Source of the DNA: HGM04593 sp045634085
Lineage (GTDB): Bacteria > Bacteroidota > Bacteroidia > Bacteroidales > Bacteroidaceae
DNA: 64,000 nt
Assembly: GCA_045634085.1 (NCBI GenBank)
Contig: JAZQZM010000099.1
Coordinates: forward strand, 1 to 64,000
Direction of reading: 5' to 3'
Positions 42,297 to 51,037 of the stretch are shown here, piece after piece. Positions within the stretch are counted from its first letter, which is position 1. Every line of letters begins with the position of its first letter. Position numbers and translations under genes: made by a program. Below the pieces are notes generated by a model. It was not told the origin of the DNA and searched no databases. It was given only the letters and a program-made list of their open reading frames with translations.

Positions 42297-43730
42297 ATGA
42301 TGAAGAAACTATTTTTTGCACTTCTTGTACTTGTAGCAACAAGTGCAGGAGCACAGAACGGTGTCACAAACGGTTTCCGTTTCGGCCCGACTGAAGAAGA
42401 CAGCTTAAGATGTATTGAGACTATTACTATCGTAAACGTAAACTTCAACAACAAGGACTATGCTACAGCTTATGAGTCATGGAAAACACTGTTCAACGAA
42501 TTCCCCGTTGCACGCGTCGACACATACAGCAAGGGCCTGAAAATCCTCAATGAGCTCATCAAGAAGGAGGGTGACCCAACCAAGAAGGAGGAATACATCA
42601 AGGAACTCTTCAACGTATACGACCAGCAGATAAAGTACATCGACAAGTTGCAGGAGATTACAAAGACCCCATTGTCGGCAGGTGCACTCCTTGGCAGCAA
42701 GGCAATGGACTATGAGAGATACTACAAGAATGCGCCGGTAGACACACTGTACAATCTTTTCGCAAGCGCAGTAGAACTAGAGAAAGGAAAGTCGGAGTAC
42801 ACTGTCACAGAACGTTTTATGAAGTACTCATCACTCAAGTACAAGCAGGACAAGAGCCACGGCGAGAAAATCGTCGAGGACTACCTTGCCGCATCGGTAT
42901 ACATTGTAGAGGTTCTCGACAAGTACCACGACAACATTGAACGCAGCCTTAAGAGATATCAGGAAGAGGGCAATCCACGAGACAGCACCAACGCCATCGG
43001 TTACAGCCAGAGAATTGACGCGTCACGTATCTCAAAGAACAACATCGATGCATATTTCATCAACAGCGGCGCTGCGTCATGCGAGGACTTGAGCAACATC
43101 TATGGTCCTACACTCGAGGCAAACAAGGACAATATCGAGTATCTCAACAAGATTATCTCAATCATGAGTATGCTCAAATGTACAAACGAGGAGACATATC
43201 TCATTGCATCAGAGTACGCACTTGCCATTGAGCCTACTGCAAAGGCTGCTATGGGTTGCGGTTACCGCTACTACAAGAGGGGCGACATTGACAAGGCACT
43301 CGAGTTCTTTGACCAGGCTATCGAACTTGAGACATCTATCACCACAAAGTCAGAGCTTTGCTACAAGGTCGGCATGATTCAGCTCAGCCTCAACAACTAC
43401 AGCAAGGCACGCGCCTATGCGAACAAGGCTCTTGCGTTCAACTCAAAATACGGCCAGCCCCACATTCTTATCGCCCGCTGCTATGCTGCAAACACCAAGT
43501 GGTGCGACGACGACCTCATGAACAGATGCACATACTTCCTGTGCCTTGACCGTCTTGAACGTGCAAAGCAGGTAGACCCGTCGGTGAAACGTGAAGCAGA
43601 CAAGTACATCAAGAGCTTCACCGAGAATGCACCGAAGATCAGCGACCTCTTCATGAGAGGTTATGAGGCAGGTTCATCAATAACCATTGGCGGTTGGATT
43701 AATGAGACTACCAAGGTTCGTTCACTCTAA
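42297..43730 (+). CDS. Exported TPR-repeat protein
   Basis: A 477-residue protein with a signal peptide ending at SAGAQ (residue 20). The C-terminal half has TPR-like helices, clearest in AAMGCGYRYYKRGDIDKALEFFDQAIEL followed by SELCYKVGMIQLSLNNYSKARAYANKALAFN. The N-terminal half is helical and unassigned. It is probably a periplasmic scaffold. Its 3' end overlaps lptC by 29 nt, so the two are coupled. Confidence 0.82.
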   Translation: MMKKLFFALLVLVATSAGAQNGVTNGFRFGPTEEDSLRCIETITIVNVNFNNKDYATAYESWKTLFNEFPVARVDTYSKGLKILNELIKKEGDPTKKEEYIKELFNVYDQQIKYIDKLQEITKTPLSAGALLGSKAMDYERYYKNAPVDTLYNLFASAVELEKGKSEYTVTERFMKYSSLKYKQDKSHGEKIVEDYLAASVYIVEVLDKYHDNIERSLKRYQEEGNPRDSTNAIGYSQRIDASRISKNNIDAYFINSGAASCEDLSNIYGPTLEANKDNIEYLNKIISIMSMLKCTNEETYLIASEYALAIEPTAKAAMGCGYRYYKRGDIDKALEFFDQAIELETSITTKSELCYKVGMIQLSLNNYSKARAYANKALAFNSKYGQPHILIARCYAANTKWCDDDLMNRCTYFLCLDRLERAKQVDPSVKREADKYIKSFTENAPKISDLFMRGYEAGSSITIGGWINETTKVRSL

Positions 43731-44277
43731 GTATCTGCATACAACAACCGCAGCTGCGGTTGTTGTACTGCTTTTCGTCACTTCGTGCAACGATGCGCAA
43801 AGTGTCAGCATTTCTATTGAGCAGCGCGACTCACTCGCCATGATGAGCACATACGGAGTAAGCACGGTGATAAGCGACTCGGGGCGCATAAGCTACAAGA
43901 TAGACACAGACGAGTGGCTCATATTTGACAAGCGCAACCCGCCATACTGGGCTTTTGAAAAAGGCGTATATCTTGAGAAATATGACCGTGACATGAATGT
44001 GGAAGCCACAATCAAATGCGACACCGCCTACTACTACAGTAGCATAAAACTGTGGAAATTGGCAGGCAATGTCGACATAAGGAATCTCAAGGAAGAACGC
44101 TTCTACACCGACCTGATGTACTGGGATCAGGAGAAGGCGGAAATATATTCCGACGCATACATAAAAATTGAGCAGAAGGACCAGGTTACCGAAGGTGTCG
44201 GCTTCTCATCGAACCAGAACATGACACACTGGGAAATAAAGAACACAAAAGGAATCTACGCCATCAAGGATGAATAA
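43702..44277 (+). CDS. lptC: LPS export periplasmic protein LptC
   Basis: About 191 residues. The N-terminal hydrophobic segment AAAVVVLLFVTSC may be a lipobox or a membrane anchor. The rest has the LptC/OstA beta-jelly-roll pattern: SISIEQRDSLAMMSTYGVSTVISDSGRISYKI, then IKCDTAYYYSSIKLWKLAGNVDIRNLKEERFYTDLMYWD. In this role it passes LPS from the LptB2FG extractor to LptA in the periplasm. The ATG at 43702 lies inside the end of the TPR gene; a TTG at 43687 is less likely. Codons 14-22 contain a 26-nt perfect palindrome (43741-43766). Confidence 0.85.
   Translation: MRLPRFVHSKYLHTTTAAAVVVLLFVTSCNDAQSVSISIEQRDSLAMMSTYGVSTVISDSGRISYKIDTDEWLIFDKRNPPYWAFEKGVYLEKYDRDMNVEATIKCDTAYYYSSIKLWKLAGNVDIRNLKEERFYTDLMYWDQEKAEIYSDAYIKIEQKDQVTEGVGFSSNQNMTHWEIKNTKGIYAIKDE
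43741..43766. repeat. Perfect 26-nt palindrome in lptC, just after the TPR stop
   Basis: ACAACAACCGCAG is followed directly by its reverse complement. It starts 11 nt after the TPR-gene stop (43728-43730) and is inside lptC codons for the hydrophobic segment. There is no following T run. Confidence 0.75.
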
Positions 44278-45544
44278 CGAAATGATAACCAACGTATTGC
44301 TATTGATTGTTGCCATACTTTTCTCCGCGCTGTTTTCGGGCATGGAGATAGCATTCGTATCATCCAACAAACTCCTGCATGGCATAGACCGCAACGAGCC
44401 TTCACTGACATCAAGCGTCATACACAAGTTTTACTCGAACAGCAACAATTTCATCTCCACCCTACTTGTAGGCAATAACATAGTGCTTGTCATCTACGGT
44501 ATCCTCATGGCAAAGATACTCAACAACACAATCCTTTCGGGCCTGCAGGAGAACGAATCGGTACGACTGCTGCTTGAGACAATAATTTCAACAATAATAA
44601 TCATCTTCACCGGTGAGTTTGTGCCCAAAGCACTATTCAGGATAGACCCCAACAGCGCACTCAAACGGTTCGCACTCTTCACATACCCAATCTACATAAT
44701 CCTGTACCCGTTCTCCAGGTTTACCACATTCTGTTCGTGCCTCATCCTGCGCATCTTCAACGTAAGAATAAAGGATGAAGTCCGTGATGCAACATTCACA
44801 AAAACCGAACTCAACAACCTGATACAGACATCACTCGAAAATATTGATGAGAAACAGGAGATTGACAATGACGTGAGGATTTTCCAGAACGCACTCGACT
44901 TCTCAAGCATAAAGGTAAGGGACTGTTTCGTACCACGTACGGAGATTGACGCAGTCGAGGTAAACACACCACTTGAGGAACTGAAATCGGTATTCATAGA
45001 ATCGGGGCATTCAAAGGTAGTCGTATTCAAAGACAACATAGACAACATCATCGGCTATATACACTCGTCGGAGCTGTTCCGTCTCGATGACAAATGGCAG
45101 CAAAGAATATGCAAGATGCCATATGTACCCGAGACATTGTCGGCCGAGAAACTGATGCGTAAGCTCATGCAGCAGAAAAAGTCATTGGCCGTGGTTGTAG
45201 ACGAGTTTGGCGGAACATCGGGTATCGTATCACTCGAAGACCTTCTTGAGGAAATTATCGGAGAGATTGAGGACGAACACGACAACCAGAATCTCGTGGC
45301 AAAGGCCATCGGAGAGAACGAATACCTGCTGTCGGGACGACTTGAGATTGAGCACATAAACGAGATGTTCGGGCTGGACATTCCCGAATCGGATGAATAC
45401 CAGACACTCAGCGGTTTCATCCTCATGCATCTACAACGTTTCCCACTGCTCAATGAAAATATAAACATAGGCAAGTTCCATATCCAGGCCACAAAGTTGC
45501 GTAGCACAAAGATAGAACTGGTAAAATTGTCAGTCATCGACTAA
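44270..45544 (+). CDS. CorC/HlyC family protein (CNNM-CBS-CorC)
   Basis: A 424-residue membrane protein. Residues 1-190 form a DUF21/CNNM transmembrane domain (LLLIVAILFSALFSGMEIAFVSSNKLL). Two CBS domains follow (about 205-320; FVPRTEIDAVEVNTPLEELKSVFIESGHSKVVVF), with KSLAVVVDEFGGTSGIVSLEDLLEEIIGEI, and a CorC_HlyC domain from about 335. Relatives are implicated in magnesium or cobalt transport or in membrane-damage tolerance; the haemolysin name is historical. It overlaps lptC by 8 nt and ends before a strong terminator. Confidence 0.92.
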   Translation: MNNEMITNVLLLIVAILFSALFSGMEIAFVSSNKLLHGIDRNEPSLTSSVIHKFYSNSNNFISTLLVGNNIVLVIYGILMAKILNNTILSGLQENESVRLLLETIISTIIIIFTGEFVPKALFRIDPNSALKRFALFTYPIYIILYPFSRFTTFCSCLILRIFNVRIKDEVRDATFTKTELNNLIQTSLENIDEKQEIDNDVRIFQNALDFSSIKVRDCFVPRTEIDAVEVNTPLEELKSVFIESGHSKVVVFKDNIDNIIGYIHSSELFRLDDKWQQRICKMPYVPETLSAEKLMRKLMQQKKSLAVVVDEFGGTSGIVSLEDLLEEIIGEIEDEHDNQNLVAKAIGENEYLLSGRLEIEHINEMFGLDIPESDEYQTLSGFILMHLQRFPLLNENINIGKFHIQATKLRSTKIELVKLSVID

Positions 45545-45574
45545 GTGTGTCAAGCAAAAAAGCGGAATACATGA

Positions 45575-45621
45575 AAAAAGAGACAAAAAGCGCATTCAGC
45601 GTCGCTTTTTGCCTCTTTTTT
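45575..45621 (+). terminator. Terminator of the coaX-to-corC run
   Basis: Nested stems AAAAAAGAG/CTCTTTTTT and CAAAAAGCG/CGCTTTTTG around a 10-nt loop, ending in a run of T. Confidence 0.85.
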
Positions 45622-45668
45622 GTTGCAACTTTTTGATTATTTATAACAATTTATCCAAAGCATTTTAC

Positions 45669-45676
45669 TAACTTTG
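45669..45676 (+). promoter_or_regulatory. -7 box of the PpiD-like gene
   Basis: TAACTTTG, an exact TAnnTTTG match, 43 nt before the ATG at 45720. Confidence 0.55.
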
Positions 45677-45719
45677 CGAAGTTTAATGCAAAAAATTCAA
45701 AACAAAAAAAATTATATTT

Positions 45720-47900
45720 ATGGCTACATTACAAAAACTACGCAACATGGGCCCACTCTTGGTTATCTTTGTGGGTCTTGCATTGTTTGCATTCGTTGCA
45801 GGCGATGCCGTAAAACTGTTCGACACACGCAGCAGCGACAATGTTGTCGGCATTATTGGCGACAATGAGATTGACGTGATGGAATACCAGGAGTTCCGCA
45901 ACATGTTCGATTGTTTCTGCGAGGTACTTGGTTATGACAACCTCATTGAGGAGATGCGCCAGGAGAGAACATGGAATCTCATAGCAGCAGAGAAGCAGTA
46001 CAAAAGCCTTGCTCAGGAGTTGGGTCTGACTGTTACAGCCGAGGAGGTAAACCACGTCCTTACAAACGGCAAGAGTGCTTTTGTCATCAACGCAATTCCG
46101 GCGAACAGTATGCTCCGTGACGGCAACAACATCAACATGGCACTCCTTAGCGAGCTCTCTAAGGCATATCATGAGCAGGAGGCAAACGGCAGCCTCGACA
46201 GCAACGTTGCAAAATTGTACAACGCATGGTTGTTCATCGAGAAGACTGTAGAACTCGAAATCCTTCAGAACAAAATCAACGCAATCGTTGCCGACGCTAC
46301 AATTGCAAACCCTGCAGTGGCACAGAAGAATTTTGACCTCAACAACAATGTACACACTGTAAACGTTGCTTTCTACCCATTCGAGAACATGGACATCAAG
46401 AATGTAGAAGTAACAGAGGAGGAGATTGCTGCAAGCTACAACAAGGCAAAGGAGAATAACCCATTGTTCATCAACGAGCAGGAGTCACGCGATATCACAT
46501 ACATCTTCAAGCAGGTTGTTCCAAGCCAGAAGGACCTCGACAACCTCAAGGCAGAGATGACAAAATATGCCGACACACTCAAGAACGGCTATAACAACTA
46601 CGAGAGACTTGTACGCATTTCACGCAGTGTTGCAGGCTACAACAACATCCTTCTCACAAAGAGTGCATTCCCAGCAGTCATTGCCGACAGAGTTGACACA
46701 ATGGGTGTGAATAAGGTTCTTGGTCCGGTTGACATTGAAGGTGGTTACGGCGTGTTCATGAATATTGAGAAAGTTACCGTTCCCGAGACATTCAAGATGC
46801 GCGCAATCATTGTAAGCGAAATTACAGCAGAAGGCAAGAAAGTTGACGCAAAGGCAGTTGTTGACAGCCTTGTAAATATCCTCAACAAGGGTGCCGATTT
46901 CAAGGCGGTAGCAAGCAACTATCAGAGTTCTTTCGATGACGAGAAAGTTTACAACACATCAAGCATTGCCGATGTAAGAGAAATCGTTGACGACATCGAG
47001 ACCCAGAAAGACATTTACAACGCACCTGTTGGCAAATACCTCACAACAACAATCAGCGTACCGGGATACAACGCACAGATGTTGTTCTGCGTAACAGAGA
47101 AGACAGGCAAGGCCGATGCATTCCACACAATAGCACTCATCCGCGAGAAAGTATTCAGCAACGAGACATACAATGAGGAGTATGACAAGTTCTGCAAGTT
47201 CGTAGGCAGCTGCAAAGACTCTAAGGAGCTCGCAGAAAAGGCTATGGAGAGTGAGTACTGGACAAGCAAGCAGAACGGCATCACAACAGATGCTGTTGTC
47301 ATTGCCAACGTTCCAAAGACAAAGGATTTCATCGACTGGATATTCAATGAAGAGACCAAGATTGGTCAGATTTCAGATGTAAAGAAGTGCAACGCCGACG
47401 ACATGTTCATGGCTATCGCACTCGAGAACATCAACGCAAAGGGTTATAAGCCTGATACAGCCGAGGTACGCACAGGTGTAACCGTAAAGGATATTGCAAA
47501 GGATGCTGCCAAGAAGGAGAAGGCAACAAGCCAGGCTATCGAGGAGATGAAGGGCAAGAGCTACAACGAATTGAAGAGCAATCCAAAGATTTCGGCAAGC
47601 ACCATCGACAAGATTGAGTTCAAGAATGCGGCGAACATCGCATACATGAAGGACGAGGCTGCAGTCAGCGCAGTAGCTGCAAAGATGAACGTAGGCGAGA
47701 CAAGCGAGCCATTCGAGGGCAACTATGGCGTTTACGTAGTTGAGGTTGTTTCAAAGGAGAGCAAGAATGGCACATTCAATGCAACAACAGAGAAGAATGC
47801 TATTGAGGCACTTTACAACAGAAACTTCTTCACAACAACAATAGACAATGTCCTGAACAAGATTTACCCAAAGGAGAACAGAGTATACAAGTTCTTCTGA
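45720..47900 (+). CDS. PpiD/SurA-like periplasmic foldase
   Basis: A 726-residue protein with one N-terminal membrane anchor (MGPLLVIFVGLALFAFVAGDAV, residues about 10-31) followed by SurA-type chaperone helices (VVGIIGDNEIDVMEYQEFRNMF) and a PpiC-like region (about 320-360, LGPVDIEGGYGVFMNIEKVT; and near 655, VGETSEPFEGNYGVYVVEVV). Anchored PpiD proteins assist outer-membrane protein folding in the periplasm. Whether the rotamase site is active cannot be judged by eye. Confidence 0.85.
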   Translation: MATLQKLRNMGPLLVIFVGLALFAFVAGDAVKLFDTRSSDNVVGIIGDNEIDVMEYQEFRNMFDCFCEVLGYDNLIEEMRQERTWNLIAAEKQYKSLAQELGLTVTAEEVNHVLTNGKSAFVINAIPANSMLRDGNNINMALLSELSKAYHEQEANGSLDSNVAKLYNAWLFIEKTVELEILQNKINAIVADATIANPAVAQKNFDLNNNVHTVNVAFYPFENMDIKNVEVTEEEIAASYNKAKENNPLFINEQESRDITYIFKQVVPSQKDLDNLKAEMTKYADTLKNGYNNYERLVRISRSVAGYNNILLTKSAFPAVIADRVDTMGVNKVLGPVDIEGGYGVFMNIEKVTVPETFKMRAIIVSEITAEGKKVDAKAVVDSLVNILNKGADFKAVASNYQSSFDDEKVYNTSSIADVREIVDDIETQKDIYNAPVGKYLTTTISVPGYNAQMLFCVTEKTGKADAFHTIALIREKVFSNETYNEEYDKFCKFVGSCKDSKELAEKAMESEYWTSKQNGITTDAVVIANVPKTKDFIDWIFNEETKIGQISDVKKCNADDMFMAIALENINAKGYKPDTAEVRTGVTVKDIAKDAAKKEKATSQAIEEMKGKSYNELKSNPKISASTIDKIEFKNAANIAYMKDEAAVSAVAAKMNVGETSEPFEGNYGVYVVEVVSKESKNGTFNATTEKNAIEALYNRNFFTTTIDNVLNKIYPKENRVYKFF

Positions 47901-47922
47901 TTAAAAGGTAAATAAAGCCACA

Positions 47923-47960
47923 GAATGCGGGTAATCCAATAGGATTGCCCGCATTCTTGT
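47923..47960 (+). terminator. Terminator of the PpiD-like gene
   Basis: A 15-bp stem GAATGCGGGTAATCC / GGATTGCCCGCATTC with one G-T pair and a 4-nt loop, followed by TTGTTT. Confidence 0.85.
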
Positions 47961-47983
47961 TTCAAGAGGTGGAGTTTCTGCCT

Positions 47984-48015
47984 CTATTTTTTGGCTCACC
48001 TGGACAGGATTTGAA
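47984..48015 (-). other. Possible 3' fragment of a tRNA
   Basis: The minus strand reads ATTCAAATCCTGTCCAGG then TGAGCC: a T-loop-like TTCAAAT, a downstream stem-like run and a CCA-like end. The 5' part is missing; it runs into the tRNA-Asn terminator. It may be a remnant, or chance. Confidence 0.3.
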
Positions 48016-48031
48016 TTCTAAGAAAAAACAA

Positions 48032-48058
48032 AAAGCGGAAAACAATGTTTTCCGCTTT
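48032..48058 (-). terminator. Terminator of the first tRNA-Asn gene
   Basis: On the minus strand, AAAGCGGAAAAC / GTTTTCCGCTTT around a 3-nt loop, followed by TTGTTTTTTC. Confidence 0.88.
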
Positions 48059-48059
48059 G

Positions 48060-48133
48060 CTCTTCAGGTAGGACTTGAACCTACGACCCCCTGATTAACA
48101 GTCAGGTGCTCTAACCGACTGAGCTACTGAAGA
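48060..48133 (-). tRNA. tRNA-Asn (GTT)
   Basis: On the minus strand the acceptor stem TCTTCAG/CTGAAGA, D arm GCTCAGTCGGTTAGAGC, anticodon arm CCTGACTGTTAATCAGG with anticodon GTT (plus-strand AAC at 48097-48099), and T arm GTAGGTTCAAGTCCTAC can all be read. The discriminator base is G at 48060; CCA is not encoded. The mature sequence is identical to the second copy. Confidence 0.96.
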
Positions 48134-48158
48134 ATATGTCTGGAGTTTTTCATTAAAA

Positions 48159-48179
48159 AAGCGAGTCTCCTGCTCGCTT
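48159..48179 (-). terminator. Terminator between the two tRNA-Asn genes
   Basis: On the minus strand, AAGCGAG, a 7-nt loop, CTCGCTT, then TTTTAATG. It directly follows the upstream tRNA copy. Confidence 0.75.
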
Positions 48180-48180
48180 G

Positions 48181-48254
48181 CTCTTCAGGTAGGACTTGAA
48201 CCTACGACCCCCTGATTAACAGTCAGGTGCTCTAACCGACTGAGCTACTGAAGA
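48181..48254 (-). tRNA. tRNA-Asn (GTT), second copy
   Basis: Same sequence as the copy at 48060-48133, offset by 121 bp, with the same GTT anticodon. It lies nearer the promoter at 48284-48315. Confidence 0.96.
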
Positions 48255-48283
48255 ATTTTTGACTCCTTTGTCGTTTGACGTTG

Positions 48284-48315
48284 CAAAAGTAGTACATCTT
48301 TTTATACCATGCAAA
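48284..48315 (-). promoter_or_regulatory. Promoter of the tRNA-Asn genes
   Basis: On the minus strand, TTTG at 48312-48315, 20 nt, TACTTTTG at 48284-48291. The tRNA starts about 30 nt further. Confidence 0.7.
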
Positions 48316-48427
48316 TTTTTCGGCTTTTTTTTCAGCAATAGAATAAAAAAAGCCGCTACAGAACTAAAATATACTAAAAAAAGAGCAAAAACAGAGTGCA
48401 AAAACCAAATATAAGAGAGTAAAAGAG

Positions 48428-48435
48428 TATCTTCG
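48428..48435 (+). promoter_or_regulatory. -7 box of the S41 protease gene
   Basis: TATCTTCG, 29 nt before the ATG at 48465. Confidence 0.45.
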
Positions 48436-48464
48436 CGCACAATAAACAAGAGTTACGTATTCCA

Positions 48465-50126
48465 ATGAAAAAGTTATTGAACCCTACATACATTCTTTTA
48501 GCACTGGCATTGTTGATTTCAGCTGAGAGCCACGCCGACGACAAGCACAAGTTCCGCCTTGCAAGACAACTTTCTACATTCAACTCCATTGTCAAGGAAC
48601 TAAACCTGTTCTACGTTGACAGCATAATGCCCGACAAGATGATAAACAAGGGCATAGACGCGATGCTCGCCAACCTTGACCCTTACACGGTGTACTACCC
48701 CGAGGAAAAGAGTGACGAGCTGAAGATGATGACAACAGGAAAGTATGCGGGTGTAGGTTCAACCATACGTTTCCATGCTGAGAAGAACACCACCGTACTC
48801 ACCGAACCTTATGAAGGCATGCCGGCACACAAGGCCGGTATGAGAGCCGGTGACGCACTGCTCTCCATCGATGGTATATCGGTCGTTGGCATGAGTGTGG
48901 ACAGCGTAAGCGACATGCTGCGTGGCGAACCGGGCACAAAACTTACAATATCAGTTGAACGTCCCGGGAACAAGAAGAAACTTACATTCCGCTTTGAGAG
49001 AGAGAGCATTGCACTGCCTGCAATAAGCTATTACGGGCTTCATAACGGCAACGTTGGATACATATCACTGGAAAGTTTCACCGAGAATTGCGCAAAGGAC
49101 ATGCGCAGAGCCGTTGTCGACCTGAAGAAACAGGGTGCGGAATCATTTATCATAGACCTTAGAAGTAACGGAGGTGGACTCCTAAACGAAGCCGTTGAGA
49201 TTGTTAACCTATTCATTCCCAAAGGAAAGACCGTCGTCACCACCAAAGGCAAAATAAAGCAGTCGAACGAGACGTACGAGACTAAACGCGAACCGATAGA
49301 TACGGAATCGCCCATCGTAGTGCTTGTAAATGGACAGACAGCTTCGGCATCGGAGATTGTGGCCGGCGCACTACAGGATTTTGACAGAGCCGTAATAATA
49401 GGTTCGCGCACATACGGCAAGGGACTGGTGCAGAGCACAAGACCGGTAGCTGGCGGCGGATATCTAAAGATGACAACTGCCAAATACTACATCCCCAGCG
49501 GACGCTGCGTGCAGGCACTCGACTACTCGCACATCATTGACGAAGGCAGGACCACCAGAGTTCCCGACAGCCTGACCAACGTTTTCCACACCGCCGGCGG
49601 ACGCGAGGTGCGTGACGGCGGTGGCATTCGCCCCGACATTGAACCAAGAGGTGAAGAGATTTCGACTCTCATATACAACCTATTGCAGGACATGGCTGTA
49701 TTTGACTTTGCAACCGAGTTCTGCCTCAAAAACGACACCATTGCACCGGCATCTACCTTCGAAGTCAGCGACGAAACATACGAAGATTTCATAAAGTTCC
49801 TCAAGACACGCAATTTCAGTTACGACCTTGTAAGTGCAAAGAGACTGGAGGACTTCAAGAAAATACTTGATCTTGAAGGTTACGGCGATATTGCCAAAGA
49901 GGAGATTGCATCACTTGAGAAAAAACTCAGAGTCAACCTCGACTACTCCTTGAGACATTTCAGCAGCGATGTAAAGGAGCTCATAGCGCTTGAAATAGTA
50001 AGACGCTATCACGGACAGCACGGCGAGACAGTATACAGCCTGCGTGGCGACAGCGACATAAAGGAGAGTTACGCCCTGCTTAAAGACCCTAAACGATACA
50101 AAGAGATTCTCTCGGGCAAAAAGTGA
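48465..50126 (+). CDS. S41 family C-terminal processing protease (Prc/CtpA-like)
   Basis: A 553-residue exported serine protease with a signal peptide of about 22 residues. A PDZ domain spans about 85-165 (PAHKAGMRAGDALLSIDGISV). The S41 domain follows (about 190-370) with NGQTASASEIVAGALQD (catalytic Ser within residues 294-296) and TYGKGLVQ (Lys319). About 150 further residues at the C-terminus are less conserved. Such enzymes trim or degrade periplasmic proteins from their C-termini. It is convergent with the small protein at 50161. Confidence 0.93.
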   Translation: MKKLLNPTYILLALALLISAESHADDKHKFRLARQLSTFNSIVKELNLFYVDSIMPDKMINKGIDAMLANLDPYTVYYPEEKSDELKMMTTGKYAGVGSTIRFHAEKNTTVLTEPYEGMPAHKAGMRAGDALLSIDGISVVGMSVDSVSDMLRGEPGTKLTISVERPGNKKKLTFRFERESIALPAISYYGLHNGNVGYISLESFTENCAKDMRRAVVDLKKQGAESFIIDLRSNGGGLLNEAVEIVNLFIPKGKTVVTTKGKIKQSNETYETKREPIDTESPIVVLVNGQTASASEIVAGALQDFDRAVIIGSRTYGKGLVQSTRPVAGGGYLKMTTAKYYIPSGRCVQALDYSHIIDEGRTTRVPDSLTNVFHTAGGREVRDGGGIRPDIEPRGEEISTLIYNLLQDMAVFDFATEFCLKNDTIAPASTFEVSDETYEDFIKFLKTRNFSYDLVSAKRLEDFKKILDLEGYGDIAKEEIASLEKKLRVNLDYSLRHFSSDVKELIALEIVRRYHGQHGETVYSLRGDSDIKESYALLKDPKRYKEILSGKK

Positions 50127-50160
50127 CGCGTTCATACAAACTGCATCACCACTCCACCCG

Positions 50161-50619
50161 TCACTGTTCCGAGAGGCTTACCTTGACTTTCCCGTCAAGG
50201 CGAGAGATTCCTATTCTTGAATTCTCTCCCACAACAACAGCAACAGTATCACCGCTTGCCGTGTCAATCACCTGCAACAGAGACTCGGAGGAGAATAATA
50301 CCCTTTCATGCACCTCGGTCCTGCCGTCAACAGGCACCGCATCGCGTAGCGTGCGGCGGGTAACGACAAGCGACTTGCCGGGCGCAGAACTTTCAGCGGC
50401 ACACAACAGGCTATCATCAAGTATCACCTTACAGGTACCGGCATCAAAATCATCGGCAAAGAACACCGTATATGAGAACATCTGCTGCCCGGTATTCTTG
50501 GATGCCTCACCCATCGCATAGTAGACAAAGAGAAGCATTGTAAGGATAAGCACTGCAAAAAAGAATACACTGCCATACAGGAATTTGAGATTCGAACTTG
50601 AACTGCGGTTTACTTTCAT
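50161..50619 (-). CDS. Small protein with one N-terminal membrane segment
   Basis: A 152-residue protein I do not recognise. Basic residues (VNRSSSSNLKFLYG) precede a single hydrophobic helix (FFFAVLILTMLLFVYYAMG, about residues 20-38), and the remaining 110 residues are mostly beta-like (DDFDAGTCKVILDDSLL, GKVKVSLSEQ), probably outside the inner membrane. Its promoter box TATATTTG at 50646-50653 belongs to an 83-bp unit repeated upstream. Confidence 0.6.
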   Translation of the reverse strand: MKVNRSSSSNLKFLYGSVFFFAVLILTMLLFVYYAMGEASKNTGQQMFSYTVFFADDFDAGTCKVILDDSLLCAAESSAPGKSLVVTRRTLRDAVPVDGRTEVHERVLFSSESLLQVIDTASGDTVAVVVGENSRIGISRLDGKVKVSLSEQ

Positions 50620-50645
50620 AACTATTGTCTTTACATTTCACATGC

Positions 50646-50873
50646 AAATATAGTAACAAACGAGCGAGATATATGAAGTTTACTTCAATATTTCAAAGCG
50701 AGTGCAGGCTATGTTCGGGATTTATCCCAAATATAGCAACAAACGAGTGAGATATATGAAGTTTACTTCGATATTTCAAAGCGAGTGCAGGCTATGTTCG
50801 GGATTTATCCCAAATTAGCAACAAACGAGTGAGATATAAGAAGTTTACTTCGATATTTCAAAGCGAGTGCAGG
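50646..50873 (-). repeat. 83-bp tandem repeat upstream of the 50619 gene (about 2.7 copies), carrying a promoter box
   Basis: Units begin at 50646, 50729 and 50812, exactly 83 bp apart, and are nearly identical. On the minus strand each begins near GCTCGTTTGTT and ends in the box TATATTTG (intact in units 1 and 2; unit 3 has lost 2 nt and reads TAATTTG). Each full unit also contains two small hairpins, GAAGTTTACTTC and GGGATTTATCCC. Most of the 506-nt gap 50620-51125 is this repeat plus the rimP leader. Confidence 0.92.
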
Positions 50874-50987
50874 CAAATATTCTTTGCCATACTGAGCAAA
50901 GCGAAGTATCTCTATTCTGTACAATTTTTAGATACGGAACTTTTTGCGTCAACATCCATATTATTACATAAATTAAACCGAAAATAC

Positions 50988-51018
50988 TTGCATGTGCTGC
51001 TATTTTTTATTACCTTTG
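50988..51018 (+). promoter_or_regulatory. Promoter of the rimP-nusA-infB operon
   Basis: TTG at 50988-50990, 20 nt, TACCTTTG at 51011-51018. Transcription would begin about 51024, just before the leader hairpin. Confidence 0.7.
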
Positions 51019-51037
51019 CAGTGTAAGATGATGATAT

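Noticed and set aside
50646..50873. CRISPR array
   Set aside because: The units are contiguous 83-bp tandem copies without unique spacers, and no cas gene is in the window.
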